Shown: positions 52,632 through 62,084 of the stretch, in pieces
How the letters are laid out: each line of letters opens with the position of its first letter
Numbering within the stretch: position 1 is the first letter of the stretch
DNA from: CAITSH01 sp025356665
Lineage (GTDB): Bacteria; Pseudomonadota; Gammaproteobacteria; Burkholderiales; SG8-39
Direction: 5' to 3'
Assembly (NCBI GenBank): GCA_025356665.1
Contig: JANXRV010000146.1
Coordinates: 1 to 64,000, forward strand
Length of the DNA: 64,000 bases
Program-made: the position numbers and the translations under genes
Notes under the pieces: generated by a model
What the model was told of the DNA's origin: nothing
The model's database searches: none
What the model saw: the letters and a program-made list of their open reading frames with translations, nothing else

Positions 52632-55229
52632 TTGAAACTGAATCGTAATCTGTCGCGATTGCTGCGCTTCCTGCCCTTGGCGTTGGCGCCGCTGCGCCTG
52701 CACAAGGGCAGGGCCTTTGTCTCCATGCTGGCCATCGCCCTGGGTGTGGCGATGGGCTATGCGATACAAATCATCAACCGCGCGGCATTGGGCGAAATGG
52801 AGCAGGCGGTGCAGACCCTTTCGGGCGCGGCCGACCTGGAGGTGCGCGGACCGCGCACCGGGTTTGACGAAACCGTTTACGCCCGACTCGCGCGCATGCC
52901 CGGGATTGCGGTTGCCAGCCCCGTACTGGAACTGGAGTTGCGTGTGGTCGATTCGGATGCCGCCGCGGACAAACGCGACAATGCACCCCGGCCGGTGTTG
53001 CGCGTGCTCGGCCTTGACGCCTTTCGTGCCGGGCACATCCAGCCTGAATTGATTGCCATGCAATCGGCCCCGGGTTCGGTCGACAGCCTTGACATGCTGC
53101 GGCCGGACACGCTGTTCCTGAGCCCGGCGGCCGCGAATTTTCTCAAGCTTAAACCGGGTGACACGCTCAGCCTGCGCGCCGGCCTTGGTGAAAAGCCGTT
53201 CCGCGTCGCCGGCCTGCTTGCCGCAGGGGGCGAGCGCTATGCGGTGATGGACATCGCCGCGGCACAGGAAGCCTTTGGCGTCACGGCGACCAAGGCCGCG
53301 CCGGGCCTGATCAACCGCATCGACCTGCGCCTGCGTCCCGGCGCCGACGCCGAGCGCGTGCGCGAAGCCATCGCCGCCATGCTGCCGGCCGGGCTTTTCA
53401 TCGAGGCGCCGCGCGTCAACGTCACGCGCAATGCCACGCTGACGCGCGCCTATCGCGTCAACCTCAATGTGCTGGCGTTGATGGCCTTGTTTACCGGCGG
53501 CTTCCTGGTGTTCTCCACCCAGGCGCTGACGGTGGTGCAGCGGCGCAGCCAGCTGGCCTTGTTGCGCGTGCTGGGCGTGACGCGCCGCGGCCTGGCGGCC
53601 TTGCTGCTCGCCGAGGCCGCGGTGATCGGCCTCGCCGGGGCGCTCGCCGGCCTCGCGCTTGGTCATGGTGCGGCCTCGGTGGTGCTTGCGCGCTTTGGCG
53701 CCGACCTGGGCTCGGGTTTTTTTCGCGGCCTGCAGCCGGAGCTGCGTTTTGAACCGGACTTGTTGTTGCTGTTCTTGTTGCTGGGCCTGGTGGCCGCGCT
53801 CGCGGGCAGTCTTGTTCCCGCCCTTGAAGCGGCGCAGGCCGCGCCCGCCCAGGCGCTCAAGGCCGGCGACGAGCAGCAGGCCCTGGCCCGGCTGCGCCGC
53901 GCCTGGCCGGGCCTGGTTTGCCTGGCCAGCGGCGCATTGCTGACGCTTGCCGGCCCGGTCAACGGCCTGCCATTGGCCGGCTACCTGTCCATCGCCCTGG
54001 TATTGTTTGGCACGGTGTTGCTGATGCCGCGCATGGCGGCGCTGGTGTTTGCGCGCCTGCCGGCGGGCGGGGGTGTCGCGGCGCGCCTCGCGCGCCTGCA
54101 GCTCGCGGCATCGCCGGGACAGGCGACGGTAAGCCTTGCGGCCATCGTGGCGAGTTTTTCGCTTATGGTGGCGATGGCCATCATGGTCTCCTCATTCCGC
54201 CAGTCGCTCGATGACTGGCTCAACCGGGTGCTGCCCGCCGAATTGTATTTGCGCGTGCCCGCCGGGGTGGATGGCGTGTTCATTTCGCCGGAGGAACAGC
54301 GGCGCATTGCCGCGCTGCCTGAATTACGCCGCGCCGATTTCCTGCGCGCACAGCAAATCCTGCTCGCCGAGGGCAGGCCGCGGATGGCGTTGCTGGCGCG
54401 CGAAATCAATCCGGCCGACCCCGGGCGGGCGCTGCCGCTGGTGAGCGAGGCACCGGCGCAAAAGGCCACGGCCGCAGCCACCGACCCTCCGGTCTGGGTG
54501 AGCGAAGCGGCGGCAGACTTATACGGATTGTCGTCGGGTGGCACCGTCGTGCTGCCCATCGCCGGGCGCGCTGTGCGTTTCCATGTTGCCGGCGTCTGGC
54601 GCGATTACGCCAGGCAGCAAGGCGCCCTGGTCATGGAGCGCAGCCGCTATATTGAAATGAGTGGTGACGGACTGGCCACCGATGCGGCCTTGCTGCTCGC
54701 GCCGGGTGCCAGCGTCGATGCGGCGAAGAAAGCCATACGCGCGGCGCTTGGCGGCGACGAGCGCATGGAGTTCGGCGAACCGGGTGAAATCCGCGCCATG
54801 TCATTGCGAATATTCGACCGCACCTTCGCCGTGACCTATGCACTGGAAGCGTCAGCGGTGTTGATCGGCTTGTTCGGCCTTTCAACGAGTTTCGGCGCTC
54901 TGGTGCTGGCGCGGCGGCGCGAGTTCGGCATGCTGCGCCATGTCGGCATGACGCGGCGGCAGGTCGCCGCGATGATCGCGCACGAAGGCCTGCTGGTGAG
55001 CGGCCTCGGCCTTGCCGTCGGACTCGTGCTCGGCTGGGTGCTTTCATTGATTCTTGTTCATGTCATCAACCGCCAGTCCTTCCACTGGGGCATGGACATC
55101 CATATTCCCTGGGACGAGCTTGGCGTGCTGGCCGCAGCCTTGCTCGTCCTTGCCGTCCTGACGGCTCTGTTGAGCGCGCGCCGCGCCCTTGCCGGTGAAG
55201 CGGTGCGCGCGGTGCGGGAGGACTGGTGA
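52632..55229 (+). CDS. ABC transporter permease, FtsX/MacB type (AttFG-like)
   Basis: An 865-residue permease with two FtsX domains: a first helix (about 27-45; VSMLAIALGVAMGYAIQ), a periplasmic MacB-like domain, three helices (about 275-400), then two more (about 430-470), a second periplasmic domain, and the final FtsX helices (about 735-860; VLARRREFGMLRHVGMTRRQV). Such duplicated permeases do not import but extract or move lipids or proteins across the envelope. The start is a TTG 11 bp after a repeat element; no clear ribosome site is seen, so it could be wrong by a few codons. Its ATPase is the previous gene. Confidence 0.88.
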   Translation: MKLNRNLSRLLRFLPLALAPLRLHKGRAFVSMLAIALGVAMGYAIQIINRAALGEMEQAVQTLSGAADLEVRGPRTGFDETVYARLARMPGIAVASPVLELELRVVDSDAAADKRDNAPRPVLRVLGLDAFRAGHIQPELIAMQSAPGSVDSLDMLRPDTLFLSPAAANFLKLKPGDTLSLRAGLGEKPFRVAGLLAAGGERYAVMDIAAAQEAFGVTATKAAPGLINRIDLRLRPGADAERVREAIAAMLPAGLFIEAPRVNVTRNATLTRAYRVNLNVLALMALFTGGFLVFSTQALTVVQRRSQLALLRVLGVTRRGLAALLLAEAAVIGLAGALAGLALGHGAASVVLARFGADLGSGFFRGLQPELRFEPDLLLLFLLLGLVAALAGSLVPALEAAQAAPAQALKAGDEQQALARLRRAWPGLVCLASGALLTLAGPVNGLPLAGYLSIALVLFGTVLLMPRMAALVFARLPAGGGVAARLARLQLAASPGQATVSLAAIVASFSLMVAMAIMVSSFRQSLDDWLNRVLPAELYLRVPAGVDGVFISPEEQRRIAALPELRRADFLRAQQILLAEGRPRMALLAREINPADPGRALPLVSEAPAQKATAAATDPPVWVSEAAADLYGLSSGGTVVLPIAGRAVRFHVAGVWRDYARQQGALVMERSRYIEMSGDGLATDAALLLAPGASVDAAKKAIRAALGGDERMEFGEPGEIRAMSLRIFDRTFAVTYALEASAVLIGLFGLSTSFGALVLARRREFGMLRHVGMTRRQVAAMIAHEGLLVSGLGLAVGLVLGWVLSLILVHVINRQSFHWGMDIHIPWDELGVLAAALLVLAVLTALLSARRALAGEAVRAVREDW

Positions 55230-55237
55230 GCGAAGGT

Positions 55238-55297
55238 CGGTTAATGGGGAATGGGAAATGGTGAAGGGTGAAAGGTGAAGGAGTGAAGGAGTGAAGA
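55238..55297. repeat. short direct repeats (GGAATGG/GTGAAGGA) supplying a start region
   Basis: GGTTAATGGGGAATGGGAAA runs into GGTGAAGGGTGAAAGGTGAA and GGAGTGAAGGAGTGAAGAGG. It joins the two word types seen separately at 47733-47896 and around the four-helix-bundle gene. The last GTGAA is the start codon of the next gene. Confidence 0.65.
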
Positions 55298-56355
55298 GGA
55301 GGGGCTTTCTTGCTACGCCGCTGGTGTTGTTGGCGCTGCCGGCGCTTGCGCAGGAGTACGCGGCGGTGCGCGCGGGTGTGCCGCTGGTGTTTCCCCGCGA
55401 CCACGGCAGTCATCCGCTGTTCCGTACCGAATGGTGGTACATCACCGGTTGGTTGAAGGAGCCATCCGGGCGCGAGTTCGGCGTGCAGGTGACGTTTTTT
55501 CGCAACCGGCCGCGTGTCGCCGAGGACAGTACGAGCCGTCTTGCCGCCAGGCAATTGCTGTTCGCCCACGCGGCCATCGCCGATGTGGCGACGGGAAAAC
55601 TGATTCACGACCAGCGCGCGGCGCGAGCCGGCCTGCAACTGGCCGAGGCGACGGAAGGCGATTGCGCGGTCTGGATAGACGACTGGTCGCTGCGTCGCAA
55701 GGGCGGGGTCTTTAGTGCGCGTATCGCGGCGCGCGGCTTTGAACTTGGGCTGGAATTCGCGCAGACCCAGGCCCTGCTGGCGCAAGGCGGGGGTGGCGTC
55801 AGCCGCAAGGGCCCGAAGCCGGGGCAAGCAAGCCACTATTACAGCCTGCCGCAACTCGCGGTGAGCGGGCGTGTCGTGCTGCAGGGCAAGCCGCTCGCAG
55901 TGACCGGCAGCGCCTGGCTCGATCACGAATGGGCGAGCGACTATCTTGCGGAGCAGGCTGCGGGCTGGGATTGGACGGGAATAAATTTCGCCGACGGCAG
56001 CGCGCTGATGCTGTTCCGCATTCGTGACAGGGCGGGCAGCGTGTACTGGGCCGGCGGAACCGCGCGCAGTGCCGACGGAATACGTCGCGTGTTTTCACCG
56101 GCTGAGGTGAGCTTTGAGGTGCTGCGGCAGTGGAAATCGGCGGCCAGCGGCGCGACTTATCCGGTGGCGATGCGCATCAGGGCCGCCGGTATGACGATCG
56201 ATCTGGAGCCGCTGATGGACGATCAGGAACTCGATTCGCGCGCCAGCACCGGCACCATTTACTGGGAAGGGGCGGTGCGGGCATCGCGGGCCGGACGTGA
56301 ACTTGGGCGCGGTTACCTCGAGCTCACCGGATACGCGGCGAGGCTAAAGCTCTGA
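55291..56355 (+). CDS. lipocalin-like AttH/CrtC-type secreted protein
   Basis: A 354-residue protein with a signal peptide (about 1-21; RRGFLATPLVLLALPALAQ) and the AttH/carotenoid 1,2-hydratase-like double lipocalin fold: FRTEWWYITGWL, FGVQVTFFRNRP, FAHAAIADVATG, SHYYSLPQLAVSG and GSAWLDHEWASDYL. The W-Y-x-TG and DHEW motifs are conserved. In AttEFGH-type systems this protein follows an ABC ATPase and a double FtsX permease, as here. Substrate unknown. The start is GTG within the short repeat array, which also gives a GGAG site. Confidence 0.85.
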   Translation: MKRRGFLATPLVLLALPALAQEYAAVRAGVPLVFPRDHGSHPLFRTEWWYITGWLKEPSGREFGVQVTFFRNRPRVAEDSTSRLAARQLLFAHAAIADVATGKLIHDQRAARAGLQLAEATEGDCAVWIDDWSLRRKGGVFSARIAARGFELGLEFAQTQALLAQGGGGVSRKGPKPGQASHYYSLPQLAVSGRVVLQGKPLAVTGSAWLDHEWASDYLAEQAAGWDWTGINFADGSALMLFRIRDRAGSVYWAGGTARSADGIRRVFSPAEVSFEVLRQWKSAASGATYPVAMRIRAAGMTIDLEPLMDDQELDSRASTGTIYWEGAVRASRAGRELGRGYLELTGYAARLKL

Positions 56356-56373
56356 GCGGGCTTGCGCCAGCCC

Positions 56374-56901
56374 TCAAGCCGCGCGCGCCGCGGCTTGCTC
56401 CGGGGGCAAATTTTCGCTGAACGTCCCCAGCTTCGCCTCGAGAGTCATGCGTGCCAGTGCAATATTCGGCATCGCCAGCAACAACTCGATGCGCCGGCGA
56501 ACGGCTATCGCCGTTTCGCGGACGGCACGCCGACTTTCCTCGCTGATCGTGGACGCGGACAGGTGCCTGGCAAGCACCCAGTTGGCCGCCACGGGACGCC
56601 CCGGCCATATTGCCGCCGGACGGACCTCGTCGTCGTCGAACAGGGACAGCACGTAGTCGAAATGCGGTGCGCCGGTGGATTGGAATTCATCCCAGGATTT
56701 GCTGCGCAGGCCCTCGAATTGCATGCCGGCCTCTCGCAGGAATTCGATCACTGTCGGGTTGATCCGGCCCTCCGGCCGGGTGCCTGCGGAGTAAGCGGAA
56801 AAGCGCCCCCTCCCCAGCGCGTTCAAATGCGCTTCTGCAAGTATGCTGCGGGTCGAATTACCCGAGCAAAGGAAAAGGACATTAAATTGGGATCGTTCCA
56901 T
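56374..56901 (-). CDS. low-molecular-weight phosphatase / ArsC-like protein
   Basis: A 175-residue protein with the P-loop LFLCSGNSTRS (C-x5-R) at about 10-20 and the family's GLRSKSWDEF (about 63-72). It belongs to the LMW tyrosine phosphatase/thioredoxin-coupled arsenate reductase group; CSGNSTRS favours the ArsC-like branch. The C-terminal resolving cysteines of thioredoxin-type ArsC are not seen, so arsenate reduction is not certain. AAGGG precedes the ATG. Single gene, convergent with the AttH-like gene. Confidence 0.78.
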   Translation of the reverse strand: MERSQFNVLFLCSGNSTRSILAEAHLNALGRGRFSAYSAGTRPEGRINPTVIEFLREAGMQFEGLRSKSWDEFQSTGAPHFDYVLSLFDDDEVRPAAIWPGRPVAANWVLARHLSASTISEESRRAVRETAIAVRRRIELLLAMPNIALARMTLEAKLGTFSENLPPEQAAARAA

Positions 56902-57201
56902 GCCATACCCTTTTTGAACGGTTGATGGGGGTGTTCTGCGCATCGCTGCACGGGAATGATCAGAATTCCCGGGAGATGTTCGGTTGGTTTAAAAGGACTT
57001 TTTCATTGCAAACTAATGACATGGCTTCCCATAGACGGTTTCCGAACGCGGAATGATCTAGGCCTGATTTCTTAACGGCAGCGCGACTGGAAAATGCGAA
57101 TTAAGTTTTTGTGACGACGGGTTTTGGCTTCAAGTCCACGAAGGCGGGGACCGATAAAGTGGTGCACGGTAAAAAACACACCCACTTGCCTGGAGTAACA
57201 G
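56902..57201. other. intergenic region between divergent genes
   Basis: About 300 bp between the ArsC-like gene and the GGDEF-EAL gene, presumably holding both promoters. I see no reading frame, RNA gene or clear operator in it. Confidence 0.4.
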
Positions 57202-59103
57202 ATGACCGTCGGCCTATCAAAAAGCTTTATGCCCCCTGCGGGGAGCGTGGTCGCGGGCGCACTCGCCAATGCGGCGCCACCGGTCACCGGCGTGGCCGTT
57301 CGCGAAACCTTGCAACGCCAGTTCGTCTTTATCGAGGATGGCCGGCTTCAAGATGCGCCGACCGTCCGGCAACTGCTGCGCCACCTTGAGCCGGTGCGCA
57401 CGCGCGAGCCGAGCCAGCGCATCATGGCGCGCTTCTCCGAGGATGCGGCCTTGTACGCCCTGCCGGTTCTCGATGACGAGGGCAAACCGGTGGCCCTCGT
57501 TGACCGCAAGCATTTCATGGAATTTTTCAGCAAACCCTTTTCGCAGGAACTCTTTCGCCGGCGAAGCGTGCGTGACCTCATTGAACACAAGGAGTTTGGC
57601 GGGGCGGCGCCGATCGTGGTTGACGAAGGCTGCAGCATCGAGGATGTGGCGCAAATCATTCTTGCCTCCGGGATGCACCACATGCTCACCGGGTTCCTGG
57701 TGTGCAGCGCCGGCCGCTATGAGGGTATGGCCAACGGCCACGATCTGCTCAACATGATCACCCAGCGCAAGCAGGCCGAGCTGTATTACATGGCGCATTA
57801 CGACCACCTGACCGGCATCCCGAACCGGATACTGCTGGCGGACCGGATCGAACAGGCCTGCCGCGAGGCAGAACGAAACGGCGACATGCTTGCGGTGCTG
57901 TTCATTGACGTGGACCGCTTCAAGCACATCAACGATTCGCTCGGGCACAGTGCGGGCGACGAGGTGTTGCGCAAGGTAGTCGAGCGCATCACGGCATCGG
58001 CGCGGCGCTCGGATACCGTTGCGCGGCTCGCCGGCGACGAGTTTGTGATCCTGATGGAAAATGTCAGCGACCCGTCGCTGGTCGAACTGGTCGCAACGCG
58101 TCTGGTCAAGGCGATGCGCGCGCCGATAGAAGTCGCCGGCCACTCGGTCGTCGCCACCGTGAGCATCGGCAGCGCCATTTACCCGCACGACGAGACCAGG
58201 GTTGCGGCACTCATCACCAAGGCAGACGCGGCCATGTACGAAGCCAAGGCGCGCGGCCGCAACGGCTACCGGCGGTATACCACCGCAACCACCGTTTACA
58301 ATCCGGCCATCATTTCGCTGGAAGCCGAGCTGCGCAAGGCGATCGAGCAAGAAGCGCTCGAACTGCATTACCAGCCGCTGGTTCACCTTGCCGACGGATC
58401 CGTGTTCGGCGTCGAAGCGCTGGCGCGCTGGCAGCATCCGCAGCGCGGCCGTATCTCGCCGGCACAGTTCATCCAGATCGCAGAGGAGAGCGGACTCATC
58501 ATTCCCCTGGGCGAGTGGGCCCTGCGCCATGCCCTGCGGCGGCTCAAAACGTGGAATGAAGCGGGCGTGCCGCCGTTGCGCATGTCGATCAACATTTCGG
58601 CGCTGCAGTTGCAGCGCAGGGGATTCCCTGATTTTCTCGGTGCGCAGATGCGGGAGTGCGGCGTCGATCCCAGATACATTGAGCTGGAACTGACCGAAAC
58701 CGCGCTGATGCACGATATTGACGAAGTGATGGCGACCCTGAACAAGATCAAAGCGCTCGGTGTCAGCCTTGCCATCGATGATTTCGGCACGGGCTTTTCC
58801 AGCCTCAGCTACCTGCGCCGTTTTCCTGTCGACCGCCTGAAGATAGACCAATCGTTCGTGCGTGGCATAGAAAGCGCGCCCGTGAACGAATCAATCGCCC
58901 GCGCCATTGTCGCGTTGGCGAAAAGCCTTTCGCTCGACATCATCGCCGAGGGCATAGAAACGCCACTCGAGTGCGCGGTATTGCAGCGGATAGGCTGCCG
59001 TGAGGGGCAGGGTTACCTGTTCGGCAGGCCGATGGCCGAACCCGACTTGCTCGCATATCTGGGCGCAGGGCGGGCCCCAGACCCGGAAAAGGCGGCGGGG
59101 TAG
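57202..59103 (+). CDS. CBS-GGDEF-EAL c-di-GMP turnover protein
   Basis: A 633-residue soluble protein. Residues about 30-190 form a CBS pair (YALPVLDDEGKPVALVDRK; APIVVDEGCSIEDVAQIIL), about 195-360 a diguanylate cyclase domain with DHLTGIPNR and the active-site loop as AGDEF in place of GGDEF, and about 375-620 an EAL domain with EALARW, the NISALQLQ region, ELTETALM and DDFGTGFSSLSYL, so the phosphodiesterase looks intact. AGDEF loops are often active too. The CBS pair may sense adenine nucleotides. GGAG precedes the ATG. Confidence 0.92.
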   Translation: MTVGLSKSFMPPAGSVVAGALANAAPPVTGVAVRETLQRQFVFIEDGRLQDAPTVRQLLRHLEPVRTREPSQRIMARFSEDAALYALPVLDDEGKPVALVDRKHFMEFFSKPFSQELFRRRSVRDLIEHKEFGGAAPIVVDEGCSIEDVAQIILASGMHHMLTGFLVCSAGRYEGMANGHDLLNMITQRKQAELYYMAHYDHLTGIPNRILLADRIEQACREAERNGDMLAVLFIDVDRFKHINDSLGHSAGDEVLRKVVERITASARRSDTVARLAGDEFVILMENVSDPSLVELVATRLVKAMRAPIEVAGHSVVATVSIGSAIYPHDETRVAALITKADAAMYEAKARGRNGYRRYTTATTVYNPAIISLEAELRKAIEQEALELHYQPLVHLADGSVFGVEALARWQHPQRGRISPAQFIQIAEESGLIIPLGEWALRHALRRLKTWNEAGVPPLRMSINISALQLQRRGFPDFLGAQMRECGVDPRYIELELTETALMHDIDEVMATLNKIKALGVSLAIDDFGTGFSSLSYLRRFPVDRLKIDQSFVRGIESAPVNESIARAIVALAKSLSLDIIAEGIETPLECAVLQRIGCREGQGYLFGRPMAEPDLLAYLGAGRAPDPEKAAG

Positions 59104-59206
59104 GGCCGCGCCGTACGAATCGCGTTGGTGTCGTTCTGTGTTTGGAGGCCACTGCGGCAGCGCGGCAAGGCCGCGCCGTGCGCCGCGCGCCGCGGGCGGT
59201 TCGGCC

Positions 59207-59521
59207 TCAGTTTTTCGGTTCGCGAGGTGTCGCGCGCTGCATCTGCTCGAGTGATTGCAGCTCGTTATCCAGCTTGTCGCATCCGGCGCGCAGGGTGGCA
59301 AGATGTTCCTGCATCATCAACGCGAGGCTTTGTGTCGAAGCCAAGGGCGAAACCGCCAGGACGCGCACTTGATCTACTTTGTCCTGCAAGGCTTGCAGGG
59401 TTTTTTCGTGCTCCGGGGTGGCCGCGACAAGCTCCTTGAGCACACGGTCGCGGGCAAGGTAAAACGCCGCCGGGTCGCGCGCGGCGAGTTCCTTCCACCA
59501 GTCGAAATTGAATTCCGTCAT
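59207..59521 (-). CDS. DUF3135 family protein
   Basis: A 104-residue helical protein opening FNFDWWKELAARDPAAFYLARDR, as in DUF3135 proteins, which have no known function. The rest is amphipathic helix with a coiled-coil look (LQDKVDQVRVLAV; LRAGCDKLDNELQSL). It is 15 bp after a two-CNB protein gene and probably in one unit with it. Confidence 0.72.
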   Translation of the reverse strand: MTEFNFDWWKELAARDPAAFYLARDRVLKELVAATPEHEKTLQALQDKVDQVRVLAVSPLASTQSLALMMQEHLATLRAGCDKLDNELQSLEQMQRATPREPKN

Positions 59522-59536
59522 CGCGGGTGCCGGCCG

Positions 59537-60442
59537 CTAGGCCTTGGTCAGTTGTGCGGCAAGATGTTGCATGCGTTCGGCGACAGACTTCAGCAGCGAA
59601 GCGCCGAAAGCCGGATTGGATTTCACCAGCTCGAGAAAGGCGTTGCGGCCGATGCCGATGAGGCGGCTGTGGGCTTCGGCCGTCGCGCTGGCGGCGCGCG
59701 CGGCGCGGTCGACCAGCGCCATCTCGCCAAAAATCCCGCCCGGAATGATGCGCTCGACCACCTTGTCCTGTACCGAAATGGCCACGCGGCCGGAGGCCAC
59801 CACGTACATCAGCGCCCCGGCGGCGCCCGCACTCATGATTACCTTGCCGGCGGGGGCGGAGATCAATGATTCGTCCCCGAGAAGCTTGATAAGCTCGGCG
59901 AGCATGTCGCCATCGAGGGCGGCGCCATGGTTGGCCGTTCCCACGCCCGCGGCCGCCGCGCCCAGCTTGATGATGCTAAGGCGCATGCGCATCACCATGA
60001 TGCCCATTAGCATCAGGGCGAACTCCGGTTTCTTGCGCAAGGCGGCGTGAAATTGTTTTTCATCCAGGGAAAGCAGTTTGCTGTCGGCCTTTGCCACTGC
60101 GGTGGCGCTGCGCGGCAATCCGGCGATGACCGCCAGTTCCCCAAAAATGTCGCCCTTCTTGACGGCGCCGAAGAACTTGTTCTTGGCCATCAGCCCGACT
60201 TCGCCCTCATACAGCAGGTACATGCGCGCGGACTTGGAAAAAAATCCGCCGGTTTTTTCGTTTTCGGCAAAAATCACCGCGCCGCCCTTGAATTCCTCGG
60301 TTGATCCGGTAGAGCGGAAAAAATCGTAGGCGACTGCCGGGTTGTAGAGCGGACTTTGCGCGGTTGCCTGCACTGCGCTGCGCGCTGCGACTGCCGTTTG
60401 CGCCGGGGTCGGCGGCTTGGCGGAAAAATCAAGATCATCCAT
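59537..60442 (-). CDS. tandem cyclic-nucleotide-binding (CNB) domain protein
   Basis: A 301-residue protein with two CNB domains: about 35-155 (KKGDIFGELAVIAGLPRSATAVA) and about 175-295 (IPGGIFGEMALVDRAARAASATA). Both keep the phosphate-binding G-E-x-A...R-x-A-T/S motif, so both could bind cAMP or a related nucleotide. No output domain is seen; it may act through protein contacts. It lies before DUF3135 and after a ParB-like gene on the same strand. Confidence 0.85.
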   Translation of the reverse strand: MDDLDFSAKPPTPAQTAVAARSAVQATAQSPLYNPAVAYDFFRSTGSTEEFKGGAVIFAENEKTGGFFSKSARMYLLYEGEVGLMAKNKFFGAVKKGDIFGELAVIAGLPRSATAVAKADSKLLSLDEKQFHAALRKKPEFALMLMGIMVMRMRLSIIKLGAAAAGVGTANHGAALDGDMLAELIKLLGDESLISAPAGKVIMSAGAAGALMYVVASGRVAISVQDKVVERIIPGGIFGEMALVDRAARAASATAEAHSRLIGIGRNAFLELVKSNPAFGASLLKSVAERMQHLAAQLTKA

Positions 60443-60534
60443 GGGAGTGATTTTATCTTGAAGCGCGGCGGATGCGGCAAGGCTTTGTCCCGGGGCGGGT
60501 CAGAGTCGCCACCCGGTGCGCGGTGCCGGCGGCC

Positions 60535-60906
60535 CTAGACGATCTTGCAGGGAATGACGATGTCCTCGTCGTAGGAGTACATCGCGCAAAGGCGGTGATA
60601 GCCGTCGGCGATGACCACCTTGCCGTTTTCGCTGTTGCGCAGCAGCAGCAGCGGCGACAAGGCCTTGCCGGCGGCGATTTTCTCGAGGTTTTTTCCGACA
60701 TGGGCGTTGCTGGTGCCGAGCAGGGACAGGCTTGAGGCGCGAAAGATGTCCTTGGCCTTGAATTCGCTCATGGGTGCACGCCGGAGTTTCTCCACCTGCG
60801 CGGCCGCGGCATGGTCGTCGTAGATGAGGCGCAAATAGGACAGGGCGGCCGGATAGTCGTGCTCTTCGGGTTCGGACAGCCACTTCAATGCGGGTCTTTG
60901 CGCCAT
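60535..60906 (-). CDS. ParB/Srx-like fold protein, unknown function
   Basis: A 123-residue protein. Its C-terminal half reads VIADGYHRLCAMYSYDEDIVIPCKIV in two pieces (ADGYHRLCA is the ParB/sulfiredoxin-like DG-x-HR motif). The N-terminal half (LSYLRLIYDDHAAAAQVEKLR) is helical. Similar small proteins exist in proteobacteria without a known role. The ATG at 60906 follows GAGAGGTG; longer frames lack a site. It lies 92 bp before the CNB gene and 101 bp after the PilZ gene. Confidence 0.6.
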   Translation of the reverse strand: MAQRPALKWLSEPEEHDYPAALSYLRLIYDDHAAAAQVEKLRRAPMSEFKAKDIFRASSLSLLGTSNAHVGKNLEKIAAGKALSPLLLLRNSENGKVVIADGYHRLCAMYSYDEDIVIPCKIV

Positions 60907-61007
60907 CGCCAACACCTCTCCTGACAGCTTGCGCCTGAACATGCCGGCAATCCGGTCCTGTGCGGGCCGGTGCGGGCCAGTGCTAGCTCCGCGTCCAGTG
61001 TACCGTT

Positions 61008-61931
61008 TCAAATGACGTTGTGCGGCTGCTCGATCATGTGCTGGTAGATCAGGCTGTGCAGGATCATGTCATCGTTGGGCTGAAGATCCTCGAACTCGAT
61101 GCCATGATGCACCATCGGCGCCTGCGCGCTCTGGCCGGGTTCATCGTCGCGAAAAACGGCGCGGATGACGGCGTTGGTTTTCAGCAGCAGGTCCATGTTG
61201 TGCAGGTTGACCCGGAATGTCAGCGCCAGTTTCTGCCCCTTATCGCCAAGCGGCTTGCGCGCATCGATCAGGGCGCCGCTGTAACTGATGTTCACGATCA
61301 TGCCCGATGCCGCCTCGGCCTCCGACGTTTCGGCGCGAACGATGGAGGCGATGATGCGGATGCGGATGCGCGGCGATTTGCGCACCACAGCGCCCTCGAT
61401 CTGGTGTGGGAAGGACAGGTGCAGGTAATCGAACGGCAGCTTGCAGACGCGTGTCACGACACTGGAAAAAGCGAATGCGTTCTGTCCGGAAAAAACCCGT
61501 GCGACGACCAGATCCTCCTTTAGCAGCGCAACGCGAAGGCCGTTCACCGACGGGCTGGTGACCAGGATGCTGGCCGGCTCGTGGTAGCCGATCAGCTTGA
61601 CGATGTGGCGCTCCGGGCCGAGGCTCGCCGGCGGCGCAAGCTGGATGCGATCGCCGGCCTTGAGGCCCATGTCGTGGAAGGTGAATATTTCTCCCGGCGT
61701 TTGCGCCGGTTCCGGTTCCGCGGATGTGCCGCGGTCCTTGGTCTCCGGCCTGCTTGAAGAGTGCAGGCTGAGTTCGCGCATCGGACCCGCGTCAAGTAAC
61801 TGTTGCAACTGCGCTTCGTCCGCGACCGATTCGCCCTGTGCCTTCAGCAGGGCGTGCTTGTGGTCGTAAATGGCCCACGGCAAGGGCCGGCCAAGCGCAA
61901 CTTCGCTTTGTGTGACTGCTACTAGACTCAC
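61008..61931 (-). CDS. YcgR-like PilZ-domain c-di-GMP receptor
   Basis: A 307-residue protein. A PilZN/YcgR-type N-terminal region (about 75-185; AGDRIQLAPPASLG, VNGLRVALL) is followed by a PilZ domain (about 190-300) whose c-di-GMP motifs are RKSPRIRIRI (R-x3-R type) and NISYSGALI (N-x-S-x-x-G). I chose the GTG at 61931, because AGGAGG lies seven bases before it and SLVAVTQSEVALGRPLPW then starts the chain. It should slow flagellar motion or change another process when c-di-GMP rises, for example from the GGDEF-EAL protein nearby. Confidence 0.85.
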   Translation of the reverse strand: MSLVAVTQSEVALGRPLPWAIYDHKHALLKAQGESVADEAQLQQLLDAGPMRELSLHSSSRPETKDRGTSAEPEPAQTPGEIFTFHDMGLKAGDRIQLAPPASLGPERHIVKLIGYHEPASILVTSPSVNGLRVALLKEDLVVARVFSGQNAFAFSSVVTRVCKLPFDYLHLSFPHQIEGAVVRKSPRIRIRIIASIVRAETSEAEAASGMIVNISYSGALIDARKPLGDKGQKLALTFRVNLHNMDLLLKTNAVIRAVFRDDEPGQSAQAPMVHHGIEFEDLQPNDDMILHSLIYQHMIEQPHNVI

Positions 61932-62049
61932 GGAAATGCCTCCTGTTACCGCCTGCTGCAGGATTATCGGAAAAGGTCGGCCGATCTTGAATTTAAAGTT
62001 CCGGGACGCCGGATTCGCCCAGATGGCCGGGGCAGGGCGTTTGCAAACA

Positions 62050-62084
62050 GGCTGGAAACCCGCGCCAGACGGGCATTTCCAGCC
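62050..62084. repeat. dispersed palindromic repeat, copy 8
   Basis: GGCTGGAAACCCGCGCCAG then ACGGGCATTTCCAGCC: a well-kept copy in the gap between the divergent PilZ and alpha/beta hydrolase genes. Confidence 0.75.

Noticed and set aside
51816..53666. Over 600-codon open frame on the minus strand opposite the ABC ATPase and permease
   Set aside because: It runs across two recognised genes and a repeat element and gives a low-complexity Arg/Gln/Ala-rich product; a GC-driven shadow.
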